This document shows positions 48,601 to 59,900 of a DNA stretch of 64,000 bases, in pieces. The DNA comes from Craterostigma plantagineum (taxonomy: Eukaryota > Streptophyta > Magnoliopsida > Lamiales > Linderniaceae): assembly GCA_027422505.1 (NCBI GenBank), contig JAPQWV010001603.1, forward strand, positions 1 to 64,000, given 5' to 3'. Under the pieces are notes generated by a model. It was not told the origin of the DNA and ran no database searches. It saw nothing but the letters and a program-made list of their open reading frames with translations. Made by a program: the position numbers and the translations under genes. How positions within the stretch are numbered: the first letter of the stretch is position 1; every line of letters starts with the position of its first letter.

Positions 48601-50335
48601 TTCATTATGACAGGATAAGCCCAGAATTTGCTAGTTTCCTTGCTGAAATTGCAAGTGAAAGAATTCCACAAGTTTTTCAAGAGGCTGTTACATCTGAGAA
48701 CTGGAGAAAGGCTATGGAGGTAGAGATTGCAGCTCTCAAGTTAAATAATACATGGAGGGTAGTTGATCTACCCAAAGGTAAAAACTCCCATAGGTTGTAG
48801 ATGGGTGTATTCTATTAAGTATAGGGCAGATGGTTCTATAGAGGCAATATAAAGCAAGATTAGTGGCAAAATAATCAAGTAGAAGGGATAGATTATTCTG
48901 ATACATTTGCTCCTGTGGCTAAGCATGTTACAATTAGGCTAGTTATGTCACTTGCTTCTATATATGACTGGCCTTTGTATTAAATGGATGTTACTAACGC
49001 TTCCTACAGGGAGACCTACTAGAAGAGGTGTATATGGTCTTACCTCCTTCTTGAATCTTGCAAATCTGGTAAGTACGACAAGGTGTGTAAGCTTGAAAAG
49101 CCATTATATGGCTTAAAACAGCTTCCCGCCAATGGACCATAAGTCTCCTTAGCCATGACTAAGTTTGGATTTGTACAATCAAAGATGATTATTCTTTGTT
49201 TGTCAAATCAAGGGGGAGCGATATGGTTATTTTATTGGTATATGTAGATTGTCTTGACAGGGAATAATAGTGATATGGTTTTGGAGACTAAGAATCATCT
49301 GAATAAAATGTTTTATATGAAAGATCTAGGCGAGTTAAAATACTTCTTGGAATTGAAGTAGCTAGATCTAAGAAAGGGATTGTTCTTAGTCAAAAGAAAG
49401 TACGTGTTGGAACTGTTAGAAGAAACAGGAATGATAGGTTCGAAGCCCTTGAGTATACCTGTTTGAACAAAATGTAAAGTTGAGTTCAAATAGTGTGTCC
49501 AATATTGAGCGAACTGGTGCATCTTCTGCTGTGGATGAGAGTAGTTTTGAAATAATGAATTATATGCTAACTGTTTTGTTACTGAAGGCTGTAAACCGGT
49601 GCATACTAGGAAAGCAAGAAGTATGCATCAGAATTCCACTAGCTTGAAGGTAACAGGTAACATGAATATATATATATATTTCAAAGGATAGTTGGCAAAC
49701 TCATATATCTATGTCTAACCAGGCCAGATATATCATATGCAGTACACATTCTGTCCCAACACATGCATAGTCCAGAAACAACACATTTTCATGCATTATA
49801 TAGGTCTTAAGATATTTAAAGGGCAGGCCTGGCCTTGCTTATTCCTTGATTCTAACAGTGAGGTTTCTATGAAGGCTTACTGTGATTCAGATTGGGCTTC
49901 ATGCCCAAAGACTAGGAGATCTCTGACATGGTATATGGTGTTCATTGGGAATTCCTTAATCTTGTGGAAGACAAAGAAGCAGAATACAGTGGCGAAGAGT
50001 TCAGCTGAAGCTGAATACAGGGCCTTGGCAATGATCACGGCTGAAATAGTTTTGGTTAAATGGAGTCATGACAGGTATTGGAATTGAAGGTCAAAACCAG
50101 TTTCTATCTATACTGACAGTAAATCAGCAATGCAGATTGCCGCCAATCAGTCTATCACGAGAGGACGAAGCATATCGAGGTGGATTGTCATTTCGTTCGA
50201 GATAAAATACAAGAAGGAGTCATCAAGACAGGTACTTGCCTTCAAGAGATCAACCTGCAGACTTACTAACCAAAGCTTTGGGAAGAGAGCAATTTCTATA
50301 CCTTCTGTCCAAGTATGGTGTTCTAGATTTATATG
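45697..50335 (+). pseudogene. Copia element 3 gag-pol, broken
   Basis: ATG at 45697 begins gag (MADNDSEG), which soon breaks. The knuckle at about 46525-46575 is sound: CDHCSTEGHTKENC. Protease: KWIIDTGANKHMISS near 46910. GAG-pre-integrase and integrase: [69 protein letters not shown] (about 48700). The catalytic YVDD at about 49241-49252 is damaged: after YVD several bases are missing and the frame runs on as CLD. RNase H: AYCDSDWASCPKTRRSLTWY and AKSSAEAEYRALAMI. More than ten breaks occur. As read it cannot make an active RT. Confidence 0.82.
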
Positions 50336-50356
50336 AACACCAAACTTGAGGGGGAC

Positions 50357-50566
50357 TATTGAGTATAATAATGATAGAAAGGAGTTATTGTAAATAATGG
50401 AAGTATCAGGTGTAAGTATTAGAAGTCAAGGACTGGAATGCAATTATATTGCATATAGATAGCTGAGAATGTGTAAATGAAATACTAACGTGTAATACTG
50501 TAATTCTATTCAATAGCAGTATATGATTTCTTCTTTATCTTCTTGCGCAACTCTCTGAAATTGACA
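50357..50566 (+). repeat. 3' LTR of Copia element 3
   Basis: 210 bp, preceded by ttgagggggac and followed by the second gcggc copy. Confidence 0.9.
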
Positions 50567-50696
50567 GCGGCGATAGGTTTCTGGGGTCTATGAATTCGAT
50601 GGAAGTGTAGATGAGCATTTGTTCTAAGAGCTCGGACGGGCTTATGTCGTCGAAGTGATATGATTCGTTTATTTCGAAGAAAGATTCTTCTTCCAT

Positions 50697-51899
50697 GTTC
50701 TTTTTAGGGTTTTCGTGAGTTGGGTGAAGAAATGTGTGTTTGTGTAACGGAAGTAGAATGTTGGAGTGTTTTGTATCTAATGCAGGTTTTGGTGTGTGTG
50801 TATATATAGATAAGTTGATGAATTTGTTCGTTGTCTAATGAAATTCGAATTGGTTTTGGGAAAAGAAAATGTTGATAATTGAGGTTTAATGATCTTCCAT
50901 CTTGTTGATTATCGAGGGATTATTCTTTAAATGAGTGATTGTTTGGATTGTAGTAGAGAATTAATAGGGTCATGTATTTGAGATTTAGCATTAGTTGATA
51001 GTCGTTGCTCAAAACTTTGTCCAATCAATAGTTCTCTAGAAGTGATTATTCCGTAAAGATATTTTTCTCTTGAAATTGTCTAGGTGCTTTGTACAGTACA
51101 TGCTTCTGATTTTTTCTTAATGTTTATGCATATGGTTTATTACTCATATGAAGATACGAGTACATGATCTTGTCCCTAGCCGACCATAAAAATCGAAGGA
51201 AAGCTTTAGAAAACTAAAATCAAAGGGTGATAAAGAAATACATATCACGAAATGGAGTCGTAAACTTAATGCGGAGCATAATGATCTGTTTTATGACAAT
51301 CGTTTCGAAAATTTAACTCACTGAAAGCTAAAAATCTCACACAAAAAAAGGAAAAAAAGTAGGTTTTAGCGACTAAAATTTGTAGTGGTTAATAAGCACA
51401 AACTTAGTCGGTAGACTTCGATAAACTATTTGCTCGACTAGCATTAGTTCATCATAAAACATCTGTCGTCGAAAGCATCTATGACGTGAATTCCCTTGTC
51501 GTTGCTGAGTTGCTTCAACGTGCCTAAGTAAGAACGAAAAAAACAAAGAATGGAAGAAATCCTCCCAATAATATTACCCCTATTTTCACGTCTAAGAATA
51601 AGGTGATCTTCAGGGAATTACAAGCTCACAACCTTAGAACTCGTAAAGGTACAAGTTACTGTTAGCCTACTACATTTCAAACTCGACAAAATAACGTCGC
51701 CTAACTCCTAAAGGTACTTTTTTTTATTATTAATCACACACTCCTTGTCGAACCTAATACATAGAAAATGTTAAACTTTGATCTTATCATTACATTATTT
51801 ATATTTTTTTCAAAAATACATTATTAAGCAAGCAGGTCAAAAAATCCCAAGCAAAAGGAGATGCCAAGAATATTCGAGCCACAAATTCCAACTGTCGAT
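50697..51899. other. Intergenic upstream of RING-H2 copy 1
   Basis: The first 150 bases are probably its promoter and leader. At about 50841-50870 a gaattggttttgggaaaa word resembles the RING-H2 3' flanks at 34573 and 52329, which hints at a third lost paralogue. No other gene is seen; the rest is AT-rich. Confidence 0.5.
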
Positions 51900-51907
51900 C
51901 CCGCGGG

Positions 51908-52204
51908 CAGGGAAGGAGCCAGCCCAAAAGACTTGGGGGCAAAAGAAAAAATTAATAAGTTGGGGGGGCAAAAGAAAATTAATAAGTTGGGGTCGAAGTA
52001 TAATAAAAGACTTCATTGAAAATCAAAACAAAAATGAGCTTCAGGGTGTTTGAAACCAACTCTATCACCAAACATGAACTTATCTACACTGATTTCGCAA
52101 CTGGACTAAGTAGCCTTATATAATTCAAGTACAAAATAACTGGTATATAAACATTTGGTTGGGGGGTCAATGGCCCCCCTAGCCCCAACATAGCTCCGTC
52201 CCTG
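51908..52204. mobile_element. hAT-type miniature element (297 bp)
   Basis: The left end cagggaaggagccagcccaa and the reversed right end cagggacggagctatgttgg form imperfect terminal inverted repeats, followed inside by G-rich words on each side. Flanking 8-mers cccgcggg (51900-51907) and ctcgcggg (52205-52212) match at 7 of 8, as expected for an old hAT duplication. It is too short for a transposase. CAGGG(A/G)CGGAGC ends are, from memory, common in plant hAT-related repeats. Confidence 0.8.
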
Positions 52205-52409
52205 CTCGCGGGGGCAACATCATTCATGGATGCAATCTCTTCAACTGCTAAAAAACGATGCATATTGGTGCAAATGTAGATGCGTCAAAGATGCGGAGAA
52301 GAAAGTCATCTTCGAGCGCTCTCTTATAGAATTCGAGTTGGTTTGGGAAAAATGTTAATTATCTTCCTTCTTCGTCTAATCTCATTCTTTGAATATGAAA
52401 TTAACTATT

Positions 52410-52429
52410 TATATATATATATATATATA
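52410..52429. repeat. (TA)n microsatellite
   Basis: Ten uninterrupted dinucleotide units in the 3' flank of RING-H2 copy 2. Confidence 0.9.
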
Positions 52430-52474
52430 AAGGAAACCCTAACAAAGCTATAATACTATAACATCATAAATAAT

Positions 52475-53189
52475 CTAAGGATGATCATTCGCAGGCATTT
52501 CGAAACGGCAAATAGGGCAAAAGCGACTCCTAGAAAGCCACTCTTTAACGCATCCGTCGTGGAACATATGCATACAAGGCATGGAAGTCGCTTCGAAACC
52601 CTTCAAATACTCCTCAGTGCAAATAATGCACGTCCCATCGCAGATGACCCTTCGTTTCTCCAAGGAATCTATCGAAGATTCCAAAGCACCTCCGTCGCTG
52701 CTGCTTTCTTCTACAGACTCCATTTGCGCCACAAAATCCAACCATAAATCCTCGTGAAAAATGCGCTCCTTATCAGCCACTACGCTACTATCAATAAAAA
52801 CGACGTCCTGGCTCTCAGTCATCGAGTCGATCGCTTTTATGGCTCGACACATCGCAATATAGCTAATTGACATGGTGAAAGGATGACGGAACCCAACTTG
52901 CGATCCTTCTCCGTATTACTATTTGCGCCCTTTGTTGCCTTAGAAACGTAGAAGGTCGAGCCTAATTGTGTCCTTAACCCGGGCGGAGTACGAATGCCCT
53001 TACAAGGCGTGGGACCTCTGAATCTCGGCCCTTTATAAGCTCCTTACTGTTTTCGGCGCATGAGAACTTGAAGACGATTTGCATTTGTGGAGGAAGGTTT
53101 CTAGGGTTTATGCAGTCGATGGAAGAGCATGGGGAGCACTTGCTCTATGAGCTCGGAGTCGCTGATGTCATCGAAGCTGAAGATATAAA
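52475..53189 (-). pseudogene. RING-H2 finger gene, copy 2, N-terminus cut by a Sirevirus
   Basis: The C-terminal 132 residues (ATG 52873 to stop 52475) are open and hold a full RING-H2 finger: C-x2-C (CIIC), then C-M-H-M-F-H-D-G-C and C-P-I-C, all eight zinc ligands present. Upstream, 53189-52874 matches the N-terminal half of copy 1 (FDDIS.SEL, PQMQIVFKFSCAEN) but with stops and shifts. At 53189 it ends against the LTR of a Sirevirus, so codons 1 to about 13 of copy 1 have no match. A short product from the internal Met at 52873 remains possible. The likely role is E3 ubiquitin ligase; the substrate is unknown. It forms a direct-repeat pair with copy 1. Confidence 0.8.
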
Positions 53190-54913
53190 TGTGCCTAAGA
53201 GGGGGGTGAATTAAGCCTATAGAAATTTTGCTTCTTTTCACAAATTCTAAGTGTAGTGACTTGGATATGCCTATTGATGCTTGTAACGTGTATGCCTGAT
53301 ATATCCTAGTTCGTCGGATGTGTTTCGGGTCTGTCTCTCTGTGATAAAGAAATAACTGAAAGTAAATGCGAGACAGGATTTTTATAGAGGTTATATCCCC
53401 AACTAGGGTTTACTCCTCTCCTTGGGGTTTGCTCCCCAAGAGTTTAACCAATCACTATAATGCACCGTAGATGGATACAAAACTGATTGGTTAGCCCCAT
53501 ACACAACCGAAACAAGTCGAACACTAGCCACTAATAGGTTACCACACGCCGAGTTTCGTTCCTCGGAATCTCCTTGATCCCGACAGACACAGCTCGCTAC
53601 CGAAGGGCCCCCGGACTTGTCCTTCCCTTCACGTGTGCGTAAACGTCGACCTTGCCTCCTTGGTATTGCTCACGTCCGAAGAAACACGTCCGAAGACAGA
53701 ATGTATGGCGTGGGAGGATGGAATAACAGGATGAATCACTCGCTCAGTGATGGATACGCAAGTTAGAGCTCAGTAAGGCAGAAAGTTATCACAAGTGGAA
53801 GGCTCGGGAATCTCTCAGTAACTATTTCTGCTCAAGACGCTTTATATTCGTAGGTTCGCAAATTCTTAGTTTTCCTTCGAAAATCTGAAGTGTGGCTCAT
53901 ATATAAACCTCTTCAATCAACACTTCACATGGAAAATCATATCATATAATAATCACCAAATCAAGCATAGTTTCCATGCAATTTTCGAGTCAATCATACC
54001 ATATAAATCATGCTTTTAACAAATCATCACAACGGTCATATAGCACATTAAAGCATGATTATTTTCCATATAAGAATTTATTTAAGCATGAATATTCCAC
54101 ATAAAGACTCAATTTCGTTCTCATGCATATTTAATCACTTCACATATATTTACCATATCAGAACTTTCCATAAGTGATTCCCTGCTATCTGTTTCTGGTA
54201 TAAATCAATCAAGACTAACTTTCCAAACATAGCACATGAGATAGCATCACATAAGCACGTTTTCCATGTACAGCTCATAGTATTAGATCAATATATTTAC
54301 CATGTTTAGCACGTAAATCAGATCAGAGCATATTTAATTCGATTTATCATATCATGGCAGAACTTTCCTTATTTCAGAGATCACATCCGTTTTACAGCAT
54401 ATACCATATAATAGCATCTTATCCACAAAGTCAATCAAATCAAATCTTCCCTAAATATAATATCCAATCAGCATAAGGAAAAACATCATATTGCACATTA
54501 AATTCAGTGGAAAGCATGCAAAGAATCGTATAAGTGATTTTCGTCCAGGAATAAACTAGTATCAACGGATATATCACTTTCCATATATAAACAGCATATT
54601 TTCCATATATAGCCCAACAGGATATCTCATGCGTAATTTCCATATATAGCATAGAACGATATATCCTATCACATAGGCTGTCTATAACATGCGATCACAT
54701 AGTCTCATCACCATATCACAAACTCATATGCAAATCAAATATTCAACACTTTAATCAATTTTAAAGCTCATTATTAATGCATGGTCGAATATTATCATGA
54801 ACTTAGAAGCTATATTAATCACAAATCGAATCGCTTAATTTATAGACCTAACGTCATTACAATTACATCGTTCATCAAAACTCTCTAATATGTATGGACC
54901 AAAAAGGTCAACA
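53190..54913 (-). repeat. 3' LTR of the truncated Sirevirus (about 1.72 kb)
   Basis: On the minus strand it begins TGTTGACCTTTTTGG right after a polypurine run and ends CTCTTAGGCACA. The ttcacccccctcttagg stretch near its end is, from memory, common at the ends of SIRE-type LTRs. With one copy only, the 53190 boundary rests on the TG/CA rule and on the junction with RING-H2 copy 2. Confidence 0.65.
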
Positions 54914-55910
54914 TTTTCCCCCTTTTTTGATGATAACATGTAATTGATGCAGCACATAAGCATGTAAGCATATTCGATTTCGCAAGTCCTAGCGCATATG
55001 TCTAAGTGTTCCATAATCACAAAGCAGAGCATATGATATATCCTAATCACAGATCATGCATATTTGCTCCCCTGCCTAAGTGCAGTTATCTATATGACAT
55101 GTGGAGATATATCATGAATGAATTTGCTCCCCTGTCTAAGTGCGGATATATCGTGTCATTTTCAAGGTTATATCATGAGTGCAGAATTTTGAAATTACCC
55201 GTGAGTGTGCTCCCCCTGCCTAAGTGTGCATTTTCCAAGCATGATTCAAACAGTCACATAATCATCGCAGCAGACACTTAGCACTTATCAAGAAATCTCA
55301 CAAACGTTAATTAGCGCAGATAAGTATCAGATCATCACTGCAGAGCATAAGATCACGCATCGCTGTATAAAAGCATCACAGATATATCCTAATATCAGAG
55401 CAAGATATCAAGCATCGCATAAGGGCGCAGAGATATATCAAAAGTGCAGCTATTCTATTCGTGATTGCACATATTCCATATCATTTATGCAGATGTTCCA
55501 TGTAAAGCGTTCATGCATCAGAGCATACATATTAGTGAAGTGAAATTTTGCCAAGCTACATTAGTTTGCTCCCTGTCTAAATGAGGTTATTCCAACTGTC
55601 CAGAGCATAAATTCAAGGTTCCACTTATAGCATAGATAGATATCATATAGGCAAAAATCAGAATTCACACACAATTATGCTCCACTTGCAGATATTCATG
55701 CAAATTCAGTCATCACACATAAGTACTAAGATATATCATAGGAGCATAAAAAGAATATCACGCAAATTCAGTCATCACACATAAGCACTAAGATATAATA
55801 GGCGCATAAAAAGAATATCGCACACAAATCATTTCGAATATCAATGACAGTTCTTAGACCCCTTATATCATTAATTACTTAGATTTCTCCCCCTTCAGCA
55901 TCAAAAAGGG
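54914..55910 (-). repeat. Repeated polypurine-tract motifs before the Sirevirus 3' LTR
   Basis: On the plus strand tttgctcccctgcctaagtg-like words occur at about 55068, 55128, 55208 and 55563; cccc-rich tracts also lie at 54914-54926 (ttttcccccttttt) and about 55886 (tttctcccccttcagc). Read on the element strand these are purine tracts of the AGGCAGGGGAGC type. Multiple PPT copies upstream of the 3' LTR are a published Sirevirus trait. Confidence 0.7.
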
Positions 55911-56953
55911 ATATACTAAGGCTTGAAGGCTGAAAAACTTAGCGCAAAGTAACTGAGAATGAAGAAAGGAATAACTTATCAGAAGACGTCCTCAAGGCAT
56001 TAGATCTGGCTGATATAACGGATTTGTTCAGCTCCCTGTGATCTTATCAGAAATCTTTAAAGATGGAGTATAACTTAGATGATTTTCGAGAAGAGAAAAA
56101 TGTGAAGTTCGAATTCTGAGGTAAGGAAGGAAGAGATATCGAGTGGAAAAAAAATGGGCAATTATCCAAGGGATATAGTTTTCCAAAAATGAGATCGGAT
56201 AAACTCGGTGTAAATAGAATTAAAAGGAGATGGTTTTCAAACCGAATTTTGAATTTCAAAAGGAAAGTGGAAACTGTCAATCAGTGCGTCAGGGATCTCA
56301 GGGTGAATGGACGAGATCTCATAAATAGGAAAGATTTGATGAGGGTTGAATAAGAAGGATCCAAATTTCCTGAAATAACTTAGCGGCTGAAAAAAGATAT
56401 ACGAACTCTTCTAAAATAACTTAAATCACATTCTAAGAATAGATCCAGAAAATCAACATTCCTAAAATAACGGTTGAAAAAGAAATCTCAAGGTTGGAAA
56501 ATTACGAATTTCTTCCTAATATAATCAAACTTTAAGATAAGATCTAAAGGATCCGAAATTCCTAAAATAACTGCGCGGCTGGAATGATATCTCTATGAAT
56601 AACTACTCGGCTGGAATGATATCTCTATGAATTTCTTCCTAAAATATCGCAGTCACATCCTAAGGTGAGATTTGGAGATTCAAGATTCCTAAAATAGCAT
56701 GGTGACTAAAAGACCGATCTTATGCTGGAATCCACTATGAATGTTTTCCTAAAATACTAAAATGGCACCTAATGATAGGACAGTAAGACCCGAAAATAGT
56801 CGAGGGCCGAAAGAGTATCCTAGATTAAGATAATACGAATTTCTTCCTAATATAGCATAACCTAGAGTAAATGGTAGAATTAGGTCAATTTACTAACCTT
56901 ATTTAGCTCGATGATTCCCAATCTATCACGGATGTCGCAAAATCTTGCCTCAA

Positions 56954-59900
56954 TTAGGGTTTCGTGAAGATATCAGCAAGCTGATCATTTGTTCCTACGA
57001 ATTCCACACTGATATTCCCCTTCTGAACATGGTCTCGTATGAAATGATGTTTGACCTCTATATGCTTAGTACGAGAATGATGCACGGGATTCTTAGTAAT
57101 ACTAATGGCACTAGTGCTATCACACAAAATAGGAATTTTGTCATAACCTAACCCGAAATCACTAAGGGTTTGTTTATCCAAAGAACTTGTTGACAACAAT
57201 TTCCTAAGGCCATATATTCATCTTCGGTTGTGGAGAGGGCGACAGATTTTGCTTTCTACTAGACCAAGTTACCAAGGAATTCCCAAGTAATTGGCAAGTT
57301 CCACTGGTACTTTTCCTATCTTTCCCTACAGCCGGCATAGTCGGCGTCGGAATATCCCATTAATGAGAAGTCATCCGTATAAGAGTACCACAGACCAAAA
57401 TTGACAGTACCCTTGATATATCTAAGTATCCGCTTGACTGCGGTCAAGTGAGATTCCCTAGGGTCATACTGATATCTCCAACACATACCAACAGCAAACA
57501 TGATATCAGGGCGACTAGCAGTTAAGCAAAGAAGGCTTCTGATCATACCTCGATATTGTGTTTGATCAACGGTGTACCTGATTCATCAATGCCTAATTTG
57601 GTGGTCTGATGCATAGGGGTGGAAATCGCTTTGGAATCACTCATCCCGAATTTAGTCAGCAATTCCCTGCTGTATTTCGTCTGGATACGAAGGTTCCATT
57701 GTCAAGCTGCTTTATTTGCAACCCGAGGAAGTAGTTCAGCTCACCCATTAAGCTCATCTCAAATTCCTTCTGCATAGACTTAGAAAATTCCTCGCAGAGA
57801 AGGATATTAGTACTTCCAAATATGATATCATCAACGTAAATTTGGACCAGTATCATGTGATCACCTTCATACTTAATAAACAGCGTGTAATCAATAGTTC
57901 CAGTCCAAAATCCTATGTCAATTAAAAACTTACTTAGCCTTTCATACCATGCCCTAGGAGCTTGCTTTAAACCATATAATGCTTTATTTAATTTAAAAAC
58001 ATGATTTGGAAAATCTTCCCTAGTAAAACCCGGTGGTTGTTCTACATAAACCTCCTCATTTATAAAACCATTTAAAAATGCACTTTTTACGTCCGTTTGA
58101 AAAAGTTCAAAACGTTTAAAGCATGCATATGCAAGTAATACACGTATAGACTCTAGCTACCGGAGCAAAAGTTTCATCGAAGTCAATACCTTCCTCCTGG
58201 GAATAACCTTTTGCAACTAACCTCGCTTTGTTTCTTGTGACATTTCCATGTTCGTCGAGTTTGTTGCGGAAGACCCATTTGGTTCATATGATGGATTTAT
58301 CGACTGGTCTTTTTACGAGTGTCCACACTTCGCTCTTTTCGAACTGAAATAACTCATCTTCCATGGGACCCACGGTATATCTTCCAGAGCTTCATGGACT
58401 GTCTTTGGTTCCATCATTGAGAGAAGTACATCATGAGATTCCTCCGTATCTTGGTTTCGTGCAGTTGCTCGAGTTTTGATTCCAGATCTGATATTTCCTA
58501 TTACTTGATCTGTTGGATGACTGGAAGCATGTTTCCATTTTCTAGGTTGCAGCTCCCCAGGTCCTGGTTCCACTGTTTCAACATTTTCGTCTTTTGGAAT
58601 ATCTTCCTCACCGTCTTTAATATCCTACAATTCTGCACAAGACAAATCTATACCTTCCTCATTAGTAGATCTGCGTTAGGCATCTCATCAAAAGTAACAT
58701 GTATGGATTCCTGAACAGTCAACTTTCTTTTATTATAAACACGATATGCCTTAGACGTAAGACTGTAACCAAGGAATATCCCTTCATCAACCTTAGAGTC
58801 AAATTTTCCTCTTTTATCTCTATCGTTCAAGATGAAACATTTATATCCAAACACACGAAAGTAACCTATATTTGGAGTTCTACCATGCCAGATTTCATAA
58901 GAAGTCTTCTTTAATATCGCCTAAGGAAGACACGGTTAGACACATAACAGGCTGTACTAACGGCTTCCGCCCAGAACTGTTTAGGAATATCATACTCATG
59001 TAACATAGATCTAGCCATTTCCTGTAATACCCTGTTTTTACGTTCAACTACACCGCTCTGTTGGAGAGTTATAGGAGCAGAGAAATTATGACTATACCCA
59101 TATTGATCACAGAATGATGCAAATGACTTACTATCGAATTCCAAACCGTTATCGCTGCGTATCCTACATAGATTTAATTCTTTTTCATTCTCAAGTCTCT
59201 TAACTAGTGATGCAAAGCTATCTAATGCCTCATTCTTATGAGCAACCCATGTATACCTGGAATAGTCATCAAGAATCACAAAGGCATATCTTTTACCTCG
59301 CAGAGACATCGTTTGAACGGGACCAAAAAGGTCGAGATGCAGTAATTCCAGTGGTCTGGATGTGGATTTCATATTTTTTACTTTGAACGATGTCTTTGTC
59401 TGCTTGCCCATTTGGCACGCCTTACATGTTTTGTCCTTGACGAACTTTATGTCTGGAATACCTCGTACCAGTGCATTACTCGTCAGGTGAGACAGTAGTT
59501 CCATATTGGCATGTCCTAAGCGTTAACCAGGTGTTATCCTGTGTCACTGCTAAACACTTGACATTCTTGTCAGTAATATCATCCAGAGTAATACAGTAAA
59601 TATTTCTATCCCTAGATGCACTAAACAATACCTTATTTTCATTTCTAACAACGCACTTATCGTTTTCAAACGTGACCGTATGACCTTTATCACATAGTTG
59701 ACTAATACTAATGAGATTATGTTCTAGATTCTAACTAACCATACGTCATCTATAGTAGTATGTAAAGTGTTACGACAGTTCCAACTCCTATAACCTTAGC
59801 TTTTGTGTTGTCGGCGTAGGAGACATATCCTCCATCATACGCTTTCACCGATACAAACTTACTGATATCACCTGTCATATGGTAGGAACACCCACTGTCG

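Larger units (their letters stand above)
45419..50566 (+). mobile_element. Copia element 3 (5.15 kb), short LTRs with TA...CA ends
   Basis: LTRs at 45419-45629 (211 bp) and 50357-50566 (210 bp) differ at about five positions, mostly one-base gaps. The target duplication gcggc lies at 45414-45418 and 50567-50571 and fixes the LTR start at tattgag, so the ends are TA...CA rather than TG...CA. The primer site is at 45630 and the polypurine tract at 50346-50355. It sits in the coding region of RING-H2 copy 1, in the opposite orientation. The near-identical LTRs mean a young insertion, which fits poorly with the heavy frame damage inside. Confidence 0.9.
44815..50696 (-). pseudogene. RING-H2 finger gene, copy 1, split by a Copia insertion
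   Basis: ATG at 50696-50694 opens MEEESFFEINESYHFDDISP and runs to about codon 42, where the 5.1-kb Copia (45419-50566) interrupts it. Reading resumes at 45413 (QMQIVFNFSCAENNKELIKG), stops near 45280, and the C-terminal part (45063-44815) has DFVAQMESVEES and a RING remnant CAICVEEY...CFCPICRSKC. Compared with copy 2 at 52475-53189, two gaps inside the finger replace the central C-x-H-x2-H ligands by unrelated residues before the frame is restored. It would not fold as RING-H2. RING-H2 proteins are usually E3 ubiquitin ligases that recruit an E2 enzyme. A 10-kb Sirevirus sits 126 bp beyond its end. Confidence 0.82.

Noticed and set aside
54440..55281. Open stretches in the Sirevirus LTR and 3' region
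   Set aside because: Short, in AT-rich repetitive non-coding sequence; no known domain.
54914..55910. CRISPR-like reading of the regularly worded repeats
   Set aside because: Spacing is irregular, units are imperfect and the setting is a plant retroelement; they are polypurine motifs.
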